Notes: generated by a model not told the origin, from the letters alone. Positions 24,691-33,715 are shown, numbered from the stretch's first letter. The stretch is DNA of 64,000 bases from Bacillota bacterium (GCA_023460085.1 JAEWRI010000036.1:310001-374000); one strand, 5' to 3'. Numbers and translations are program-made.

Positions 24691-24932
24691 CACTTTCGTA
24701 TTATTAAGTATCGTTTGCGTATGATCGCAAAGCATTCCATCACCGGATCGCGCTTTAACAAGTCGTATTTTTTGATACATGCGGCACGAAAATAGAGAAT
24801 CGTGCAATGCAGCGGAGCTTTCCGGCTCCGGCGTAAAATACGAACTTGTGCGTAATAACAAATTCGAAAGACTTTGCTATATCGGCATGGTCTTTATTCT
24901 TTATGTGAAACCCGGAAAAGAAAGAGGAACTA
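24691..24932 (+). other. Long untranslated leader of the helicase mRNA
   Basis: No gene is seen between 24543 and 24932. The part after the promoter should be transcribed as a leader. It contains a hairpin with arms GGAGC/GCTCC near 24816-24829. Long structured leaders are common in cold-induced helicase and csp messages. No known riboswitch class is recognised. Confidence 0.5.
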
Positions 24933-26036
24933 TTGAAGTATTTTGAACTGCTCTCCGAAGAGATGAAGGCCACGCTCAGCAAAGCGGGCTTCGCCAGTCC
25001 CACCCCGATTCAGGAAAAAACGCTGGAGTTGATTTTCAGCAAGTGGGATATCATGGGCATCGCCCAAACCGGAACGGGCAAAACCGCGGCGTTTGCGGTG
25101 CCCATTATTGAAAAAACGTTTATCAACAACCTGAAAACGCAGACGCTGGTCATCTGCCCCACTCGCGAGCTCGCGCTGCAGATTACCGAAGTGTTCCGCG
25201 CACTTTCAGCCCACGCGAAACTTAGAATCGTCAGCGTTTGCGGCGGGCAGGCCGCCAGCGTTCAGATTCGCGCGCTGCGTGCGGGCGCACAAATCGTCGT
25301 CGGAACACCGGGCAGAATTAAGGATTTGATCTCCCGCAATGTATTGAAGCTGCAGAACATCCGCACCGTGGTGCTGGACGAAGCCGACGAGATGCTGAGC
25401 TTTGGCTTTCTGCCGGACATTAAAGCCATACTCTCCCAGATCACGAACGCGCATCAGACGCTGCTGTTCTCCGCGACCATAAACAGTGCGGTCACGGGGG
25501 TCAGCAAGCAATTTCAGCACGATGCGGTCCGTATCGAGATCGGCGGCGGAAACCAGACCGCGGCCAACGTCACGCACTCGTATCTGTCCATCACACCGCG
25601 CAGCAAAACCAACGCGGTGCAGTACCTGATCCGCAAGGATAACCCGCGGCTGGCCCTGATATTCTGCAATACCAAGCGCCAGGTCAAGATGCTTCACAGG
25701 CTGCTCAAAGATCAGGGAATGGCCGCAAGCTGCCTGCACGGTGATTTAACACAGTATCAGCGCGACGCCGTTATGGACGCCTTCCGCAAAGGCAAAACGA
25801 ACGTCATGGTGGCTACCGACGTCGCGGCGCGCGGTATCGACGTCAAGGATATCGATCTGGTCATCAACTACGATATCCCCGACAAGATGGAATACTACGT
25901 TCACCGAATCGGCAGAACCGGCCGCGCAGGGCATCTGGGCAGGGCCTGCACACTCGTCAATCCGCAGGACCGCAGGCTGATTACGAATATTGAACGGCAG
26001 TTCCGCATTAAAATCACGGAAGAACAGGCGATGTAA
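24933..26036 (+). CDS. DEAD-box ATP-dependent RNA helicase, core only
   Basis: A 367-aa protein containing both RecA-like domains and little else. The helicase motifs appear in order: SPTPIQ (Q), AQTGTGKT (I), PTRELALQI (Ia), TPGR (Ib), DEAD (II, near 149), SAT (III), LIFCNTK (IV), ATDVAARGID (V) and HRIGRTGRAG (VI). It unwinds short RNA duplexes with ATP in the cytoplasm. The basic C-terminal extension of CshA, CsdA and RhlE is absent, so it may need a partner or act generally. The start is TTG at 24933, with AGAGGA 4-5 nt upstream; an in-frame stop lies just before it. Confidence 0.92.
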   Translation: MKYFELLSEEMKATLSKAGFASPTPIQEKTLELIFSKWDIMGIAQTGTGKTAAFAVPIIEKTFINNLKTQTLVICPTRELALQITEVFRALSAHAKLRIVSVCGGQAASVQIRALRAGAQIVVGTPGRIKDLISRNVLKLQNIRTVVLDEADEMLSFGFLPDIKAILSQITNAHQTLLFSATINSAVTGVSKQFQHDAVRIEIGGGNQTAANVTHSYLSITPRSKTNAVQYLIRKDNPRLALIFCNTKRQVKMLHRLLKDQGMAASCLHGDLTQYQRDAVMDAFRKGKTNVMVATDVAARGIDVKDIDLVINYDIPDKMEYYVHRIGRTGRAGHLGRACTLVNPQDRRLITNIERQFRIKITEEQAM

Positions 26037-26080
26037 GCCACTTCAAGGCCGCGATACGCGGCTCTGTCATACGGCACATG

Positions 26081-26104
26081 AAAAGCGGCGGGCGCCGCTT
26101 TTTT
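26081..26104. terminator. Bidirectional intrinsic terminator
   Basis: AAAAGCGGC and GCCGCTTTT (26081-26089 and 26094-26102) form a 9-bp stem with a 4-nt loop and a T run to 26104. It lies between the convergent helicase and aldo/keto reductase genes and can serve both. Confidence 0.9.
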
Positions 26105-26156
26105 GCTGCCGCACCCGCCGCTGGTTTTCGCCGTCCGGCTCTTGCTTTCTATACCC

Positions 26157-27293
26157 CTACGCCGTTTCAAAACGGTCCGCGACCTCCTTCAGGCCCCGGA
26201 TGATGTCGATGTGCTGCGGGCAGGCGCTCTCGCACTGTCCGCATTCGATACAATCCGACGCTTTGCCGAAGGCTTTGACACTGTTATCGTAATACACCCT
26301 CTGTATGGAGAAGCCGCCCTTGGGGTTAGTCTGCCTATCGGTGTTATACAGCGCAAAATACTTCGGGATGGCAATGTTGCGGGGGCATCCGTCCGTGCAG
26401 TACCCGCAGGCGGTGCAGGGAATGGCGATGCCCTCGGTGATAATCCGGACCGCCTGCTTCACCGCATCGGCCTCTTCCCGCGTCAATGGCTCGAACCGGC
26501 GCATATACCCGGTGTTGTCCCTCAGCTGCTCCATGCTGGACATGCCGCTCAGCACCATCATTACACCCTCGTGGCTGGCGGCAAAACGCACCGCCCAGGA
26601 AGCCGCAGACATGCCGGGACGGATACTCTCGAACAGCGCCTCCGCTTCCGGCAGCACCTTCGCGAGCGCGCCGCCCTTCACCGGCTCCATCACTATCACC
26701 GGCTTGCCATGCTTCCGCACCGTTTCGTAGCACCGGCGGGACTGTATGCTCTCGTTGTCCCAGTCGAGGTAGTTCATCTGCAGCTGCACGAAATCCACCT
26801 CCGGATGCGCGGTCAAAATCTCATCGAGCAGCACCGCGTTATCGTGGTATGAGAAGCCAACCTGCCGTGCCTTGCCCTCCCGCTTCTTCCCCATGGCAAA
26901 CTCAAAGCTGTTCAGCCTCTCCGCAGTCGCGTAATTCGTGACGCCGAGGTTATGCAGCAGATAGTAGTCGAAGTAATCTACGCCGCATTTATCAAGCTGT
27001 TCGTTAAATATCCGCTCCTGATCAGCCTCCTTTTCCAGAAACATCATGGGCAGCTTGGTGGCCAGCGTAAAGCGGTCCCTTGGGTGTCGTTTGACCAGCG
27101 CCTCCCGCGCGGCAACCTCGCTTTGGCCCGCGTGATACATGTACGCCGTGTCAAAATAGGTGAACCCCTGCTCCAGAAACGCATCCACCATATTGCAGAC
27201 GGTCTCCATGTCAATGCTGGACGAATCGTCCGGGTTCTGCAGCGGCAGCCGCATCAGCCCGAAGCCCAGCTTTTTATTCGTACTTTCCGTCAA
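26157..27293 (-). CDS. Aldo/keto reductase with C-terminal 4Fe-4S ferredoxin domain
   Basis: A 378-aa cytoplasmic oxidoreductase. The N-terminal AKR barrel has FDTAYMYH (47-54, with the catalytic Asp and Tyr) and a cofactor region SGMSSMEQLRDN. The C-terminal part carries two Cys clusters, CTACGYCTDGCP near 292 and CIECGQCESACP near 346, expected to bind two 4Fe-4S clusters. Such fusions are common in anaerobic Clostridia and may accept electrons from ferredoxin; the aldehyde or ketone substrate is unknown. It follows the MerR gene on the same strand after 86 nt, so MerR probably controls it. Confidence 0.92.
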   Translation of the reverse strand: MTESTNKKLGFGLMRLPLQNPDDSSSIDMETVCNMVDAFLEQGFTYFDTAYMYHAGQSEVAAREALVKRHPRDRFTLATKLPMMFLEKEADQERIFNEQLDKCGVDYFDYYLLHNLGVTNYATAERLNSFEFAMGKKREGKARQVGFSYHDNAVLLDEILTAHPEVDFVQLQMNYLDWDNESIQSRRCYETVRKHGKPVIVMEPVKGGALAKVLPEAEALFESIRPGMSAASWAVRFAASHEGVMMVLSGMSSMEQLRDNTGYMRRFEPLTREEADAVKQAVRIITEGIAIPCTACGYCTDGCPRNIAIPKYFALYNTDRQTNPKGGFSIQRVYYDNSVKAFGKASDCIECGQCESACPQHIDIIRGLKEVADRFETA

Positions 27294-27379
27294 TGACTTT
27301 ACCTCCGGTTGTTTTATTCCGACGCCGCGCCGCGCCCTCTGCAGGGCAGAGAAGCGTTGCTTGGGCTCGATCGTTTAAT

Positions 27380-27760
27380 TTACCGCATTGTGAGTTTCTC
27401 TTCCTTTTTCCGTATGTTCTGCTCATATGCCTGAATCTTCCGATCCAGCCGTGCCAGCGTGTCCTGCATCTCTTCCATTCGCGCCACCAGCTGCCTGCGC
27501 TGTTCTGTCAGCAGCTCTCTGCGTGCCTCTATTGTGGCGTCGCCTTGTTTAAACAGCCCTACGTATTCTATAAGCGCCTCGATGGGCAGACCTGCACCGC
27601 GCATGCACTTGATAAATTCCACCCATCCGCAATCCCCCTCCGTGTAATCACGGTTTCCGCTTTGGGCTCGGTTGACGCGGGGAATCAGCCCGATGCGCTC
27701 GTAATAGCGCAGCGTATCCGCCGACAGGTCATACTTTTCGCTGACCTCCGCAATCGTCAT
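27380..27760 (-). CDS. MerR-family regulator
   Basis: A 126-aa activator with the winged-helix start MTIAEVSEKYDLSADTLRYY and YERIGLIPRV, then a long C-terminal coiled coil (about 80-126) for dimerisation. It has no Cys-rich metal-binding loop at the end, so it resembles the NmlR/AdhR group, which responds to reactive aldehydes or electrophiles, rather than metal sensors. I chose the ATG at 27760 (GGAGG 9 nt upstream). The neighbouring aldo/keto reductase and the special promoter at 27786-27816 support a carbonyl-stress role. Confidence 0.88.
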   Translation of the reverse strand: MTIAEVSEKYDLSADTLRYYERIGLIPRVNRAQSGNRDYTEGDCGWVEFIKCMRGAGLPIEALIEYVGLFKQGDATIEARRELLTEQRRQLVARMEEMQDTLARLDRKIQAYEQNIRKKEEKLTMR

Positions 27761-27785
27761 GTCCAATCACCTCCCGCCGCTATAA

Positions 27786-27816
27786 ATCCTAACACTTGGA
27801 GTTTACTCTAAGTCAA
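27786..27816 (-). promoter_or_regulatory. MerR-type promoter with 19-bp spacer and dyad operator
   Basis: On the minus strand TTGACT (27811-27816) and TAGGAT (27786-27791) are separated by 19 bp, longer than the usual 17, as in promoters that MerR proteins untwist. The spacer holds the near-perfect dyad CTTAGAGT-N2-ACTCCAAG (27795-27812). The regulator gene itself is the first gene downstream. Confidence 0.85.
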
Positions 27817-28001
27817 GCAAAAAATCAGCAAAATGGAAAAAATCGATACAGGCGTTCATCCGTACAGGGAACGCGGTAATATGGCATACGGCTAGAGCCA
27901 CCCCATTTTTGAATAAAAATGTATGCAATATGGGAGTCCCACCAAACAACAGGCACGAGCTGTTCCTGCTGAGCGTATTTCCGACGGTTACTTTGGCGTA
28001 A

Positions 28002-28450
28002 AGCACTGCCATTACCTCGGATGACTCCAATTACAACCTGCAAACGCATGGGCATGCAGATGGCGACACCGTTACTATCGCAGAAGGGCAAATAGCCTTC
28101 AGACTGCGAAATAACGAAAAGTCACATGACTTTGTAGCGGAGGATTCACTTGCGCGGCTTACCATTTACCGTAAAATGATATGGAGGATAGTTTGTCCTC
28201 TTTGCATGGCATCGATACATCTCAGTGCGTATTTCTCGCGGGAGAGCGGCACGTTCACCGCGCACAAAGCGGGAACCAGCACCATCACCTGTATGGTGGG
28301 GAGCATCAGTGTCACCTATGACCATAGAGGCAGCGGATTGCCCTCTGCCGGACAAAACTTTGCATGGGTGTGGGCGCTCGGCGCTGCGCTGGTGCTCGGC
28401 GGGAATCATGTGGGTATGCGCAAACGCATGGCTCATAAGGGCATAAGCGC
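28002..28450 (+). pseudogene. Decayed C-terminal remnant of a third LPXTG surface protein
   Basis: The 27767-28478 stretch has no intact gene. From 28002 the frame is open and runs into the next gene. Its text from about 28227, AYFSRESGTFTAHKAGTSTI, then LPSAGQNFAWVW and a hydrophobic run, matches the C-terminal module of the next two genes (AYFSREDGTFTALKAGTSTI and LPSTGQDFTWVW). The sorting motif has changed to LPSAG, the stop codon is lost and no start or signal peptide remains. Upstream text (DGDTVTIAEGQIAFRLRN) may also derive from the lost protein. Confidence 0.75.
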
Positions 28451-28478
28451 CAAGTGTTTGTTAATTAAGGGAGGAACG

Positions 28479-30599
28479 ATGAAAAAGAGAATTTTGGCTT
28501 TGGTGCTGTGCGCACTGACGATACTGTGCATATTGCCCGTGACGGCGATGGCGGCGGATACCTGGGACGGCACTTCGGTGGATACGAGCTGGTACAACAC
28601 AACCGACACCACATTTACAATCTCGACCGGCGCGCAGCTCGCGGGGCTTGCCGTTCTTGTGAATGCGGGCGCGACAGAGAGCGGCGGTGCGCCGGTTGAT
28701 TTCAGCGGCAAAACCATTACACTGGACGCGGATATCGACCTCGGCAGCCATCCATGGACGCCGATCGGAATTTATCAACCGGGATCACCCGCGATTGTAC
28801 GCGAATTCAGCGGCACATTCGACGGCGATGGTCATACCGTATCGAATCTTGCCATTGGCACGGCGGACAGCCCTGAAAATACGCTTTATATGGCAGGCCT
28901 TTTCGGAGAGGCATATGGGGCCAGTTTTAAAAACCTGAGCCTCGAATCGGTCAGTATCTATTCGTCCTATTCCGACGCTTACGTGGGCGCGCTTGCGGGT
29001 GAAGTGAGCGGAACCGTCGAGAATTGCTCCTCTTCGGGAAACGTATCCTGCAGCAGCAGCAACGCCTTTGTGGGCGGGCTGGTGTCATTCAGCGTGGGCA
29101 ATTTGAAGAATTGCCATTCGAGCTGCGATGTGATCAGCAGCGGAGCCTACTCCTACGCAGGCGGGCTGATTTCTCAAATAGCGGGTAGCTCGATTACCAA
29201 CTGTTACGCGACCGGCGACGTGACGGGCAGCGATTATGTGGGCGGCCTTGTGGGCGATTGCGCCGGCTCGGTCAGCAACAGCTATGCCACGGGCGATGTC
29301 ACATGCAGCGGGTATTCCGGCGGCGGATTCGCAGGCTATACAGATCAGGCAGCTCACACCATCAGCAACTGTTACGCAACCGGCGATGTCAGCGCAACCG
29401 GCGACGACTCCCACATCGGCGGATTCATGGGTTATACTAATAATACGATTACCAACTGTTTCGCAACAGGATCCGTTGGTTCCGCAGGCAAAGGCAATGT
29501 GAGTACCGTTAATGTCGGCGGGTTTGTGGGCTTCTCCGAGGGTACCATCACCCGGTGCTTTGCTTCCGGCAGCGTCACAGGCGCGGACACCAGCTATATA
29601 GGCGGCTTTTCAGGGTTTAATACATCAACGATCAATGATTGCTATGCTTCAGGCTCCGTGGCTTCAACCGGCAGCGATTGCCAAGTCGGCGGGCTTGTGG
29701 GCAGGAACGGCACTACAGGTTCTATCTCCAGATGCTATGCGCGCGGAGCCGTATCCGGTACGGGTTATAAAGGCGCGGTCGTCGGTGCTATGTCGCTCAA
29801 TGCAACGTGCACTGATTGCTATTATGATACAGGAGCCACAGGTTCGATGGCGGGCATCGGGTATAACCCGAATTCGCGCGTGACCACAGGGCTTACTACC
29901 GACAAGATGACGGGTATCGCCCCTGACACCAACATGACGGCTTTGGATTACACATCAATCTGGGCAATGAAGGCCAACGATTCGAAATGGTATTTCCCAC
30001 AGCTCGCGGTGCTTGCGGGCAGCTCGGACGACACCATCAAAGCGGCATCCCTTGCGAGCGTGACCCTGACACCCTTTACCGTGGCCTTCAACAGCAACAG
30101 CGGCAGCGCGGTCGCTTCCGAGTATGGGTATTATTCGGCGGTCAGCGAGCCCACCGACCCGACGCGGGACGGACATGTCTTTGATGGGTGGTATACCACC
30201 TCGGGGCTGACCACGGCGTATGATTTCAGCACGGCGGTCACGGCGGATGTCACGCTGCACGCCAAATGGACAGAACTGACGCTTGCCTCCTCCGACACGG
30301 ACGGGAAGATATACACGGACGGGCGCGTGACGCTGACACCCAGCGTGGCGGGCGGTACATGGACGTTTGACAGCGCGTACTTCTCGCGCGAGGACGGCAC
30401 GTTTACCGCGCTGAAAGCGGGAACAAGTACCATTACCTACACGATGAGCGGTGTGAGCAAAAGCTACGAGGTGACCATCGAGGCCAGCGAGCTGCCCTCC
30501 ACCGGACAGGATTTCACATGGGTATGGCTGCTGGCGGCAGGCGCAGCACTGGCTGCCGCTATCGCCGGTGCAAAGATACGGAAGTTTGTGGCAGAATAG
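28479..30599 (+). CDS. LPXTG-anchored surface protein with GLUG repeats and an InlB-type repeat
   Basis: A 706-aa secreted protein. Signal peptide: MKKRILALVLCALTILCILP with an AMA cleavage site. Residues about 165-465 hold some ten GLUG-type repeats of the form GGxxG...ITNCYATGDV, which fold as a beta-helix. A Listeria/Bacteroides-type repeat follows (VAFNSNSGSAV to LHAKW), then the ca. 95-aa module shared with the next gene. The C-terminus is LPSTGQ, a hydrophobic span and KIRKFVAE, a sortase A-type signal. It is probably an adhesin on the cell wall. AAGGGAGG precedes the ATG at 28479; the longer open frame upstream is the decayed paralogue. Confidence 0.9.
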   Translation: MKKRILALVLCALTILCILPVTAMAADTWDGTSVDTSWYNTTDTTFTISTGAQLAGLAVLVNAGATESGGAPVDFSGKTITLDADIDLGSHPWTPIGIYQPGSPAIVREFSGTFDGDGHTVSNLAIGTADSPENTLYMAGLFGEAYGASFKNLSLESVSIYSSYSDAYVGALAGEVSGTVENCSSSGNVSCSSSNAFVGGLVSFSVGNLKNCHSSCDVISSGAYSYAGGLISQIAGSSITNCYATGDVTGSDYVGGLVGDCAGSVSNSYATGDVTCSGYSGGGFAGYTDQAAHTISNCYATGDVSATGDDSHIGGFMGYTNNTITNCFATGSVGSAGKGNVSTVNVGGFVGFSEGTITRCFASGSVTGADTSYIGGFSGFNTSTINDCYASGSVASTGSDCQVGGLVGRNGTTGSISRCYARGAVSGTGYKGAVVGAMSLNATCTDCYYDTGATGSMAGIGYNPNSRVTTGLTTDKMTGIAPDTNMTALDYTSIWAMKANDSKWYFPQLAVLAGSSDDTIKAASLASVTLTPFTVAFNSNSGSAVASEYGYYSAVSEPTDPTRDGHVFDGWYTTSGLTTAYDFSTAVTADVTLHAKWTELTLASSDTDGKIYTDGRVTLTPSVAGGTWTFDSAYFSREDGTFTALKAGTSTITYTMSGVSKSYEVTIEASELPSTGQDFTWVWLLAAGAALAAAIAGAKIRKFVAE

Positions 30600-30662
30600 C
30601 GCAGATGCCTGGGCACGAGACGCGCACGGGGAAGTATGAACCCATACGAAAGGAAAATAGTG

Positions 30663-32270
30663 ATGAAGAAAGTAATCGCCATAGGAACCATTGCAGCCCT
30701 GCTGCTTTGCCTGCTGCCCGCAGCAGTGCTGGCGGCTCCGGGGGATACCGGCTCGGACGGGGATTTTGCTTGGCGGGAGCTGGCGGGCAGCCGGGTGGAG
30801 GTCGCGGGCTATCTGGGTTCGGATACGGTAATCACGGTGCCGGGTACGCTGAACGGAATGCCGGTGGTGGGCATTGGAAACAGCGCGTTTTCGGGTAAAA
30901 CGGCCATTACGAGCGTGACGCTGCCGGACGGCATCACCTACCTTGATGACGGCGCTTTTGCGGGTTGCTCCTTACTGGCGGATATCTCCCTGCCCGACTC
31001 CGTGGAGACCATCGGAAATGGATGTCTTTACCAGTGTAGTGCGCTTGAAAGCATTACACTGCCCGAATCGCTGATGACGCTCGGCGAGTCCGTTTTCAGC
31101 GGAAATGCCAATCTTGAGACGGTGGTGATGAAAAATAACGTAACCACGATGGGCAGCAATATATTCTATAATTGCTTCAGTCTGAGCTCCGTTACGCTTT
31201 CCACCCGATTGGAAGCGATCAGCAACAGCGCATTTTATAATTGCTCGAGCCTTGAACATATTACGATACCGGACAGCGTTGCGTCTATCGGAACGGCTGC
31301 ATTCGGCGGTAGCCACCTGCAGAGTATTGATATACCGGGCAGCGTAGAGACGATAGGCAATTACGCCTTCAACGGCCTTGGCACGCTCACCAGCGTTACG
31401 TTGCATGACGGGCTTAAAACCATATCAGACGGAGCGTTTGTAACCAGCGGCGTTACCGCGATCACGATACCCAAAACGGTTACGTATATCGGACTAAACG
31501 CATTTGCAGGCTGCAACGGTTTGTCATCGGTGACGATACGGGGTGCGGCCACAAACTTAGGCAGCGGTGCGTTTGCGGGCTGTCCGGGGCTGCATAAGGT
31601 GACGTCATTGATCGAGACGGGTTACTATTCGAACGCGTTTTCAACAAGCTTGCTGACCGACGGCATCTACGGCTTTGCGGGCACGACCACGGAGGAATAC
31701 GCCACCGCGAACTCCGTCCCGTTCCACGCACTGCAAAAGGTCGTGTTTGACAGCAAAGGCGGCTCGGATGTGGATTTTGGTTATAACGTGCTGGGCGGCA
31801 CCGTGGACGAGCCGGATATGCCCACGTTATCCGGCAGCGCATTCCTTGGCTGGTATGATAACGATGATTATGTGGGCGACGCGGTTTCTTTCCCATATGA
31901 AGTAACGGGGACGCAGACGTTGTACGCCAAATGGGAGGCGCTTTCTCTGGCTTCCTCCGACGCGGACGGGGAAATTTATACCGGCGGGCGCGTGACGCTG
32001 ACGCCGAGTATGGCGGACGGCGTATGGGATTTTGACGAAGCGTATCTTTCCCGCGACGGCAATACGTTCACGGCGCTGAAGGCAGGTAAAACGACCGTCA
32101 CCTATACGGCAAGCGGTATCAGTGTTGCCTACGACGTCACCATCGAGGAGAGCAGCCTTCCTTCCACCGGGCAGAACTTTGGCTGGGTATGGCTGTTCAT
32201 TGGCGCGGCGGCGGTATTTGTGGCCGCGGCGGCAATAGCCGTGCGGCGGCAGCGAAGCAGTAATACCTGA
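30663..32270 (+). CDS. LPXTG-anchored BspA-like leucine-rich-repeat surface protein
   Basis: A 535-aa secreted protein with signal peptide MKKVIAIGTIAALLLCLLPA. Residues about 60-350 carry ten or more LRR_5 (BspA/TpLRR) repeats of the form SVTLPDGITYLDDGAFAGCS. An InlB B-type repeat follows (VVFDSKGGSDVDF to LYAKW), then the shared module with AYLSRDGNTFTALKAGKTTV. It ends LPSTGQNFGWVW, a membrane span and RRQRSSNT, a sortase signal. BspA-like proteins bind host or partner-cell ligands. I chose the ATG at 30663, whose product has the signal peptide. It lies 63 nt after the GLUG gene, so they are probably cotranscribed. Confidence 0.9.
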   Translation: MKKVIAIGTIAALLLCLLPAAVLAAPGDTGSDGDFAWRELAGSRVEVAGYLGSDTVITVPGTLNGMPVVGIGNSAFSGKTAITSVTLPDGITYLDDGAFAGCSLLADISLPDSVETIGNGCLYQCSALESITLPESLMTLGESVFSGNANLETVVMKNNVTTMGSNIFYNCFSLSSVTLSTRLEAISNSAFYNCSSLEHITIPDSVASIGTAAFGGSHLQSIDIPGSVETIGNYAFNGLGTLTSVTLHDGLKTISDGAFVTSGVTAITIPKTVTYIGLNAFAGCNGLSSVTIRGAATNLGSGAFAGCPGLHKVTSLIETGYYSNAFSTSLLTDGIYGFAGTTTEEYATANSVPFHALQKVVFDSKGGSDVDFGYNVLGGTVDEPDMPTLSGSAFLGWYDNDDYVGDAVSFPYEVTGTQTLYAKWEALSLASSDADGEIYTGGRVTLTPSMADGVWDFDEAYLSRDGNTFTALKAGKTTVTYTASGISVAYDVTIEESSLPSTGQNFGWVWLFIGAAAVFVAAAAIAVRRQRSSNT

Positions 32271-32287
32271 TTATGAATGATTTCATG

Positions 32288-32323
32288 GGCGGTTCGGGAG
32301 ACATCCGAATCGCCTATTTTTTT
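32288..32323 (+). terminator. Intrinsic terminator of the surface-protein operon
   Basis: GGCGGTTCGG and CCGAATCGCC (32288-32297, 32305-32314) pair with one G-U, followed by seven T residues (32317-32323), 18 nt after the LRR gene. Confidence 0.9.
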
Positions 32324-32444
32324 ACGGAGGCGGAATATGACTGAAAGCCATGGTTATTTTCATTTTTTATGCGTTTTTTAAATTTTCTTGTAACAAAATC
32401 AAGGGGAAGAAAGTTATATTATCAAGTACGTAAGGAGGTGGCAT

Positions 32445-32864
32445 ATGAAGAAGCGGATACTATTACTGTTGTTGGCGCTGATGTTTGTGTTCTGTCTGGC
32501 TTTTCCACAGAATGCCCATGCCTACGACCTCGGGGTAGTGACACCCCAATGGACATACCTGAACGTTGTCAGCACCATGCTGGAAATCAACAATTCCGGC
32601 TTGGCCATAATGTCGTCGGAAATGAATTGCTCTTCGGCAATCACGAAAGTAGTCATGAGCAACTACCTGCAAAGGTATATCAACGGCGCATGGACTTCGC
32701 TGGCGAGTTGGTCCCAGACGACCTATGACAATGTTGCTTTCTGGTCAAAGGAGTATTATGTATATCAAGGATACAACTACCGGCTTCGTACCTTTTTCTA
32801 TGCCTACCAGGGTTCTACGGTATCCGAGTCCACCTATTTGACAACCTCGATACAATCCTATTAA
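32445..32864 (+). CDS. Small secreted protein of unknown function
   Basis: A 139-aa protein with signal peptide MKKRILLLLLALMFVFCLAF and an AHA cleavage site, so the mature part is about 113 aa. That part is beta-rich, with YLQRYINGAWTSLASWSQTT and YRLRTFFYAYQGSTVSESTY. The pattern of an Ig-like sandwich with conserved Trp-Ser residues is shared by small DUF6147-like exported proteins of Clostridia; this match is from memory. There is no anchor, so it is probably released. AAGGAGGTGGCAT gives a very strong ribosome-binding site. It follows the surface-protein operon but has its own 5' region. Confidence 0.75.
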   Translation: MKKRILLLLLALMFVFCLAFPQNAHAYDLGVVTPQWTYLNVVSTMLEINNSGLAIMSSEMNCSSAITKVVMSNYLQRYINGAWTSLASWSQTTYDNVAFWSKEYYVYQGYNYRLRTFFYAYQGSTVSESTYLTTSIQSY

Positions 32865-33022
32865 TCCGATAATGTCTCCCCATTATTTGATGCAAAGCCG
32901 GGTGAAATCTCCCCTTCCCCCGGCTTTGCGTTATCAATCGGCTTCATAGCGCCGACAGCGCCCAGCCTTCGTCCCTGTGTTCTTAACGTGCAGTGCTATA
33001 TTCGAAAGAGGCTGTTCCGGCC

Positions 33023-33715
33023 TCACTTTCCGGAGCTTAAAGACAGCTCCGCCGCCAGCTTGGCGATGGCCTTGCTCTCGATGCGCGATACATAAGAGCG
33101 CGATATGCCTGTCTTCGCCGCAATCTCATGCTGTGTCTGCGGACGCAAGCCGCCCAGTCCGTAGCGCATCTCTATGACAGCCCTCTCCCGGCGCGTCAGG
33201 CACTTGCCCAGCAGCCCGTAGAGCTGGCGCGTCTGTATGCGCAGTTCCGCCTGCTCCAGCACAATATCCTCCCGCGTGCCGAGAATGTCGAACAGCGATA
33301 TCTCGTTGCCCTCCTTGTCGACGCCGATGGGGTCACTGAGAGATACCTCGCACTTGATTTTCTTGCTGGAGCGCAGCGCCATGAGTACTTCGTTCTCGAT
33401 GCACTTTGCGGCATAGGTGGCCAGCTGCGTACCCTTCTTTGCGGAAAAGGAGTTGACCGCTTTAATAAGGCCGATGGTTCCGATGGAGATGAGGTCGTCG
33501 GTGGTTAACGATGTGTTCTGATACTTCTTGACGATATGCGCCACGAGGCGCAGGTTGTGTTCCACGAGCTTGTTCTTGGAGTCCTCGTCGCCCTCGGCGC
33601 ACGCCGCGATGCATGCTTCCTCCTCCTCCTTGCTCAGGGGCTTGGGAAACGTCTTGCCGGAGAGATACCCGGCAAAGCAGAGCAGTTCCCGGATGATGCT
33701 GATGAGTTCCCACAT
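33023..33715 (-). CDS. sigK: Sporulation sigma factor, sigma-K
   Basis: A 230-aa sigma-70-family factor that directs late mother-cell transcription during spore formation. Residues 1-20 (MWELISIIRELLCFAGYLSG) are the hydrophobic pro-sequence removed by regulated proteolysis. Region 2 follows (EHNLRLVAHIVKKYQNTSLT, DLISIGTIGLIKAVNSF), then DPIGVDKEGNEISLFDIL and region 4 with ISRSYVSRIESKA. CGGAGG precedes the ATG at 33715; an ATG at 33736 has no good site. The gene is continuous, with no skin-type element in it. It lies alone, with a glycosyltransferase gene upstream. Confidence 0.93.
   Translation of the reverse strand: MWELISIIRELLCFAGYLSGKTFPKPLSKEEEEACIAACAEGDEDSKNKLVEHNLRLVAHIVKKYQNTSLTTDDLISIGTIGLIKAVNSFSAKKGTQLATYAAKCIENEVLMALRSSKKIKCEVSLSDPIGVDKEGNEISLFDILGTREDIVLEQAELRIQTRQLYGLLGKCLTRRERAVIEMRYGLGGLRPQTQHEIAAKTGISRSYVSRIESKAIAKLAAELSLSSGK

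Noticed and set aside
28176..28478. An in-frame N-terminal extension of the GLUG protein
   Set aside because: A signal peptide and strong ribosome-binding site start at 28479; the upstream text is a decayed paralogue.
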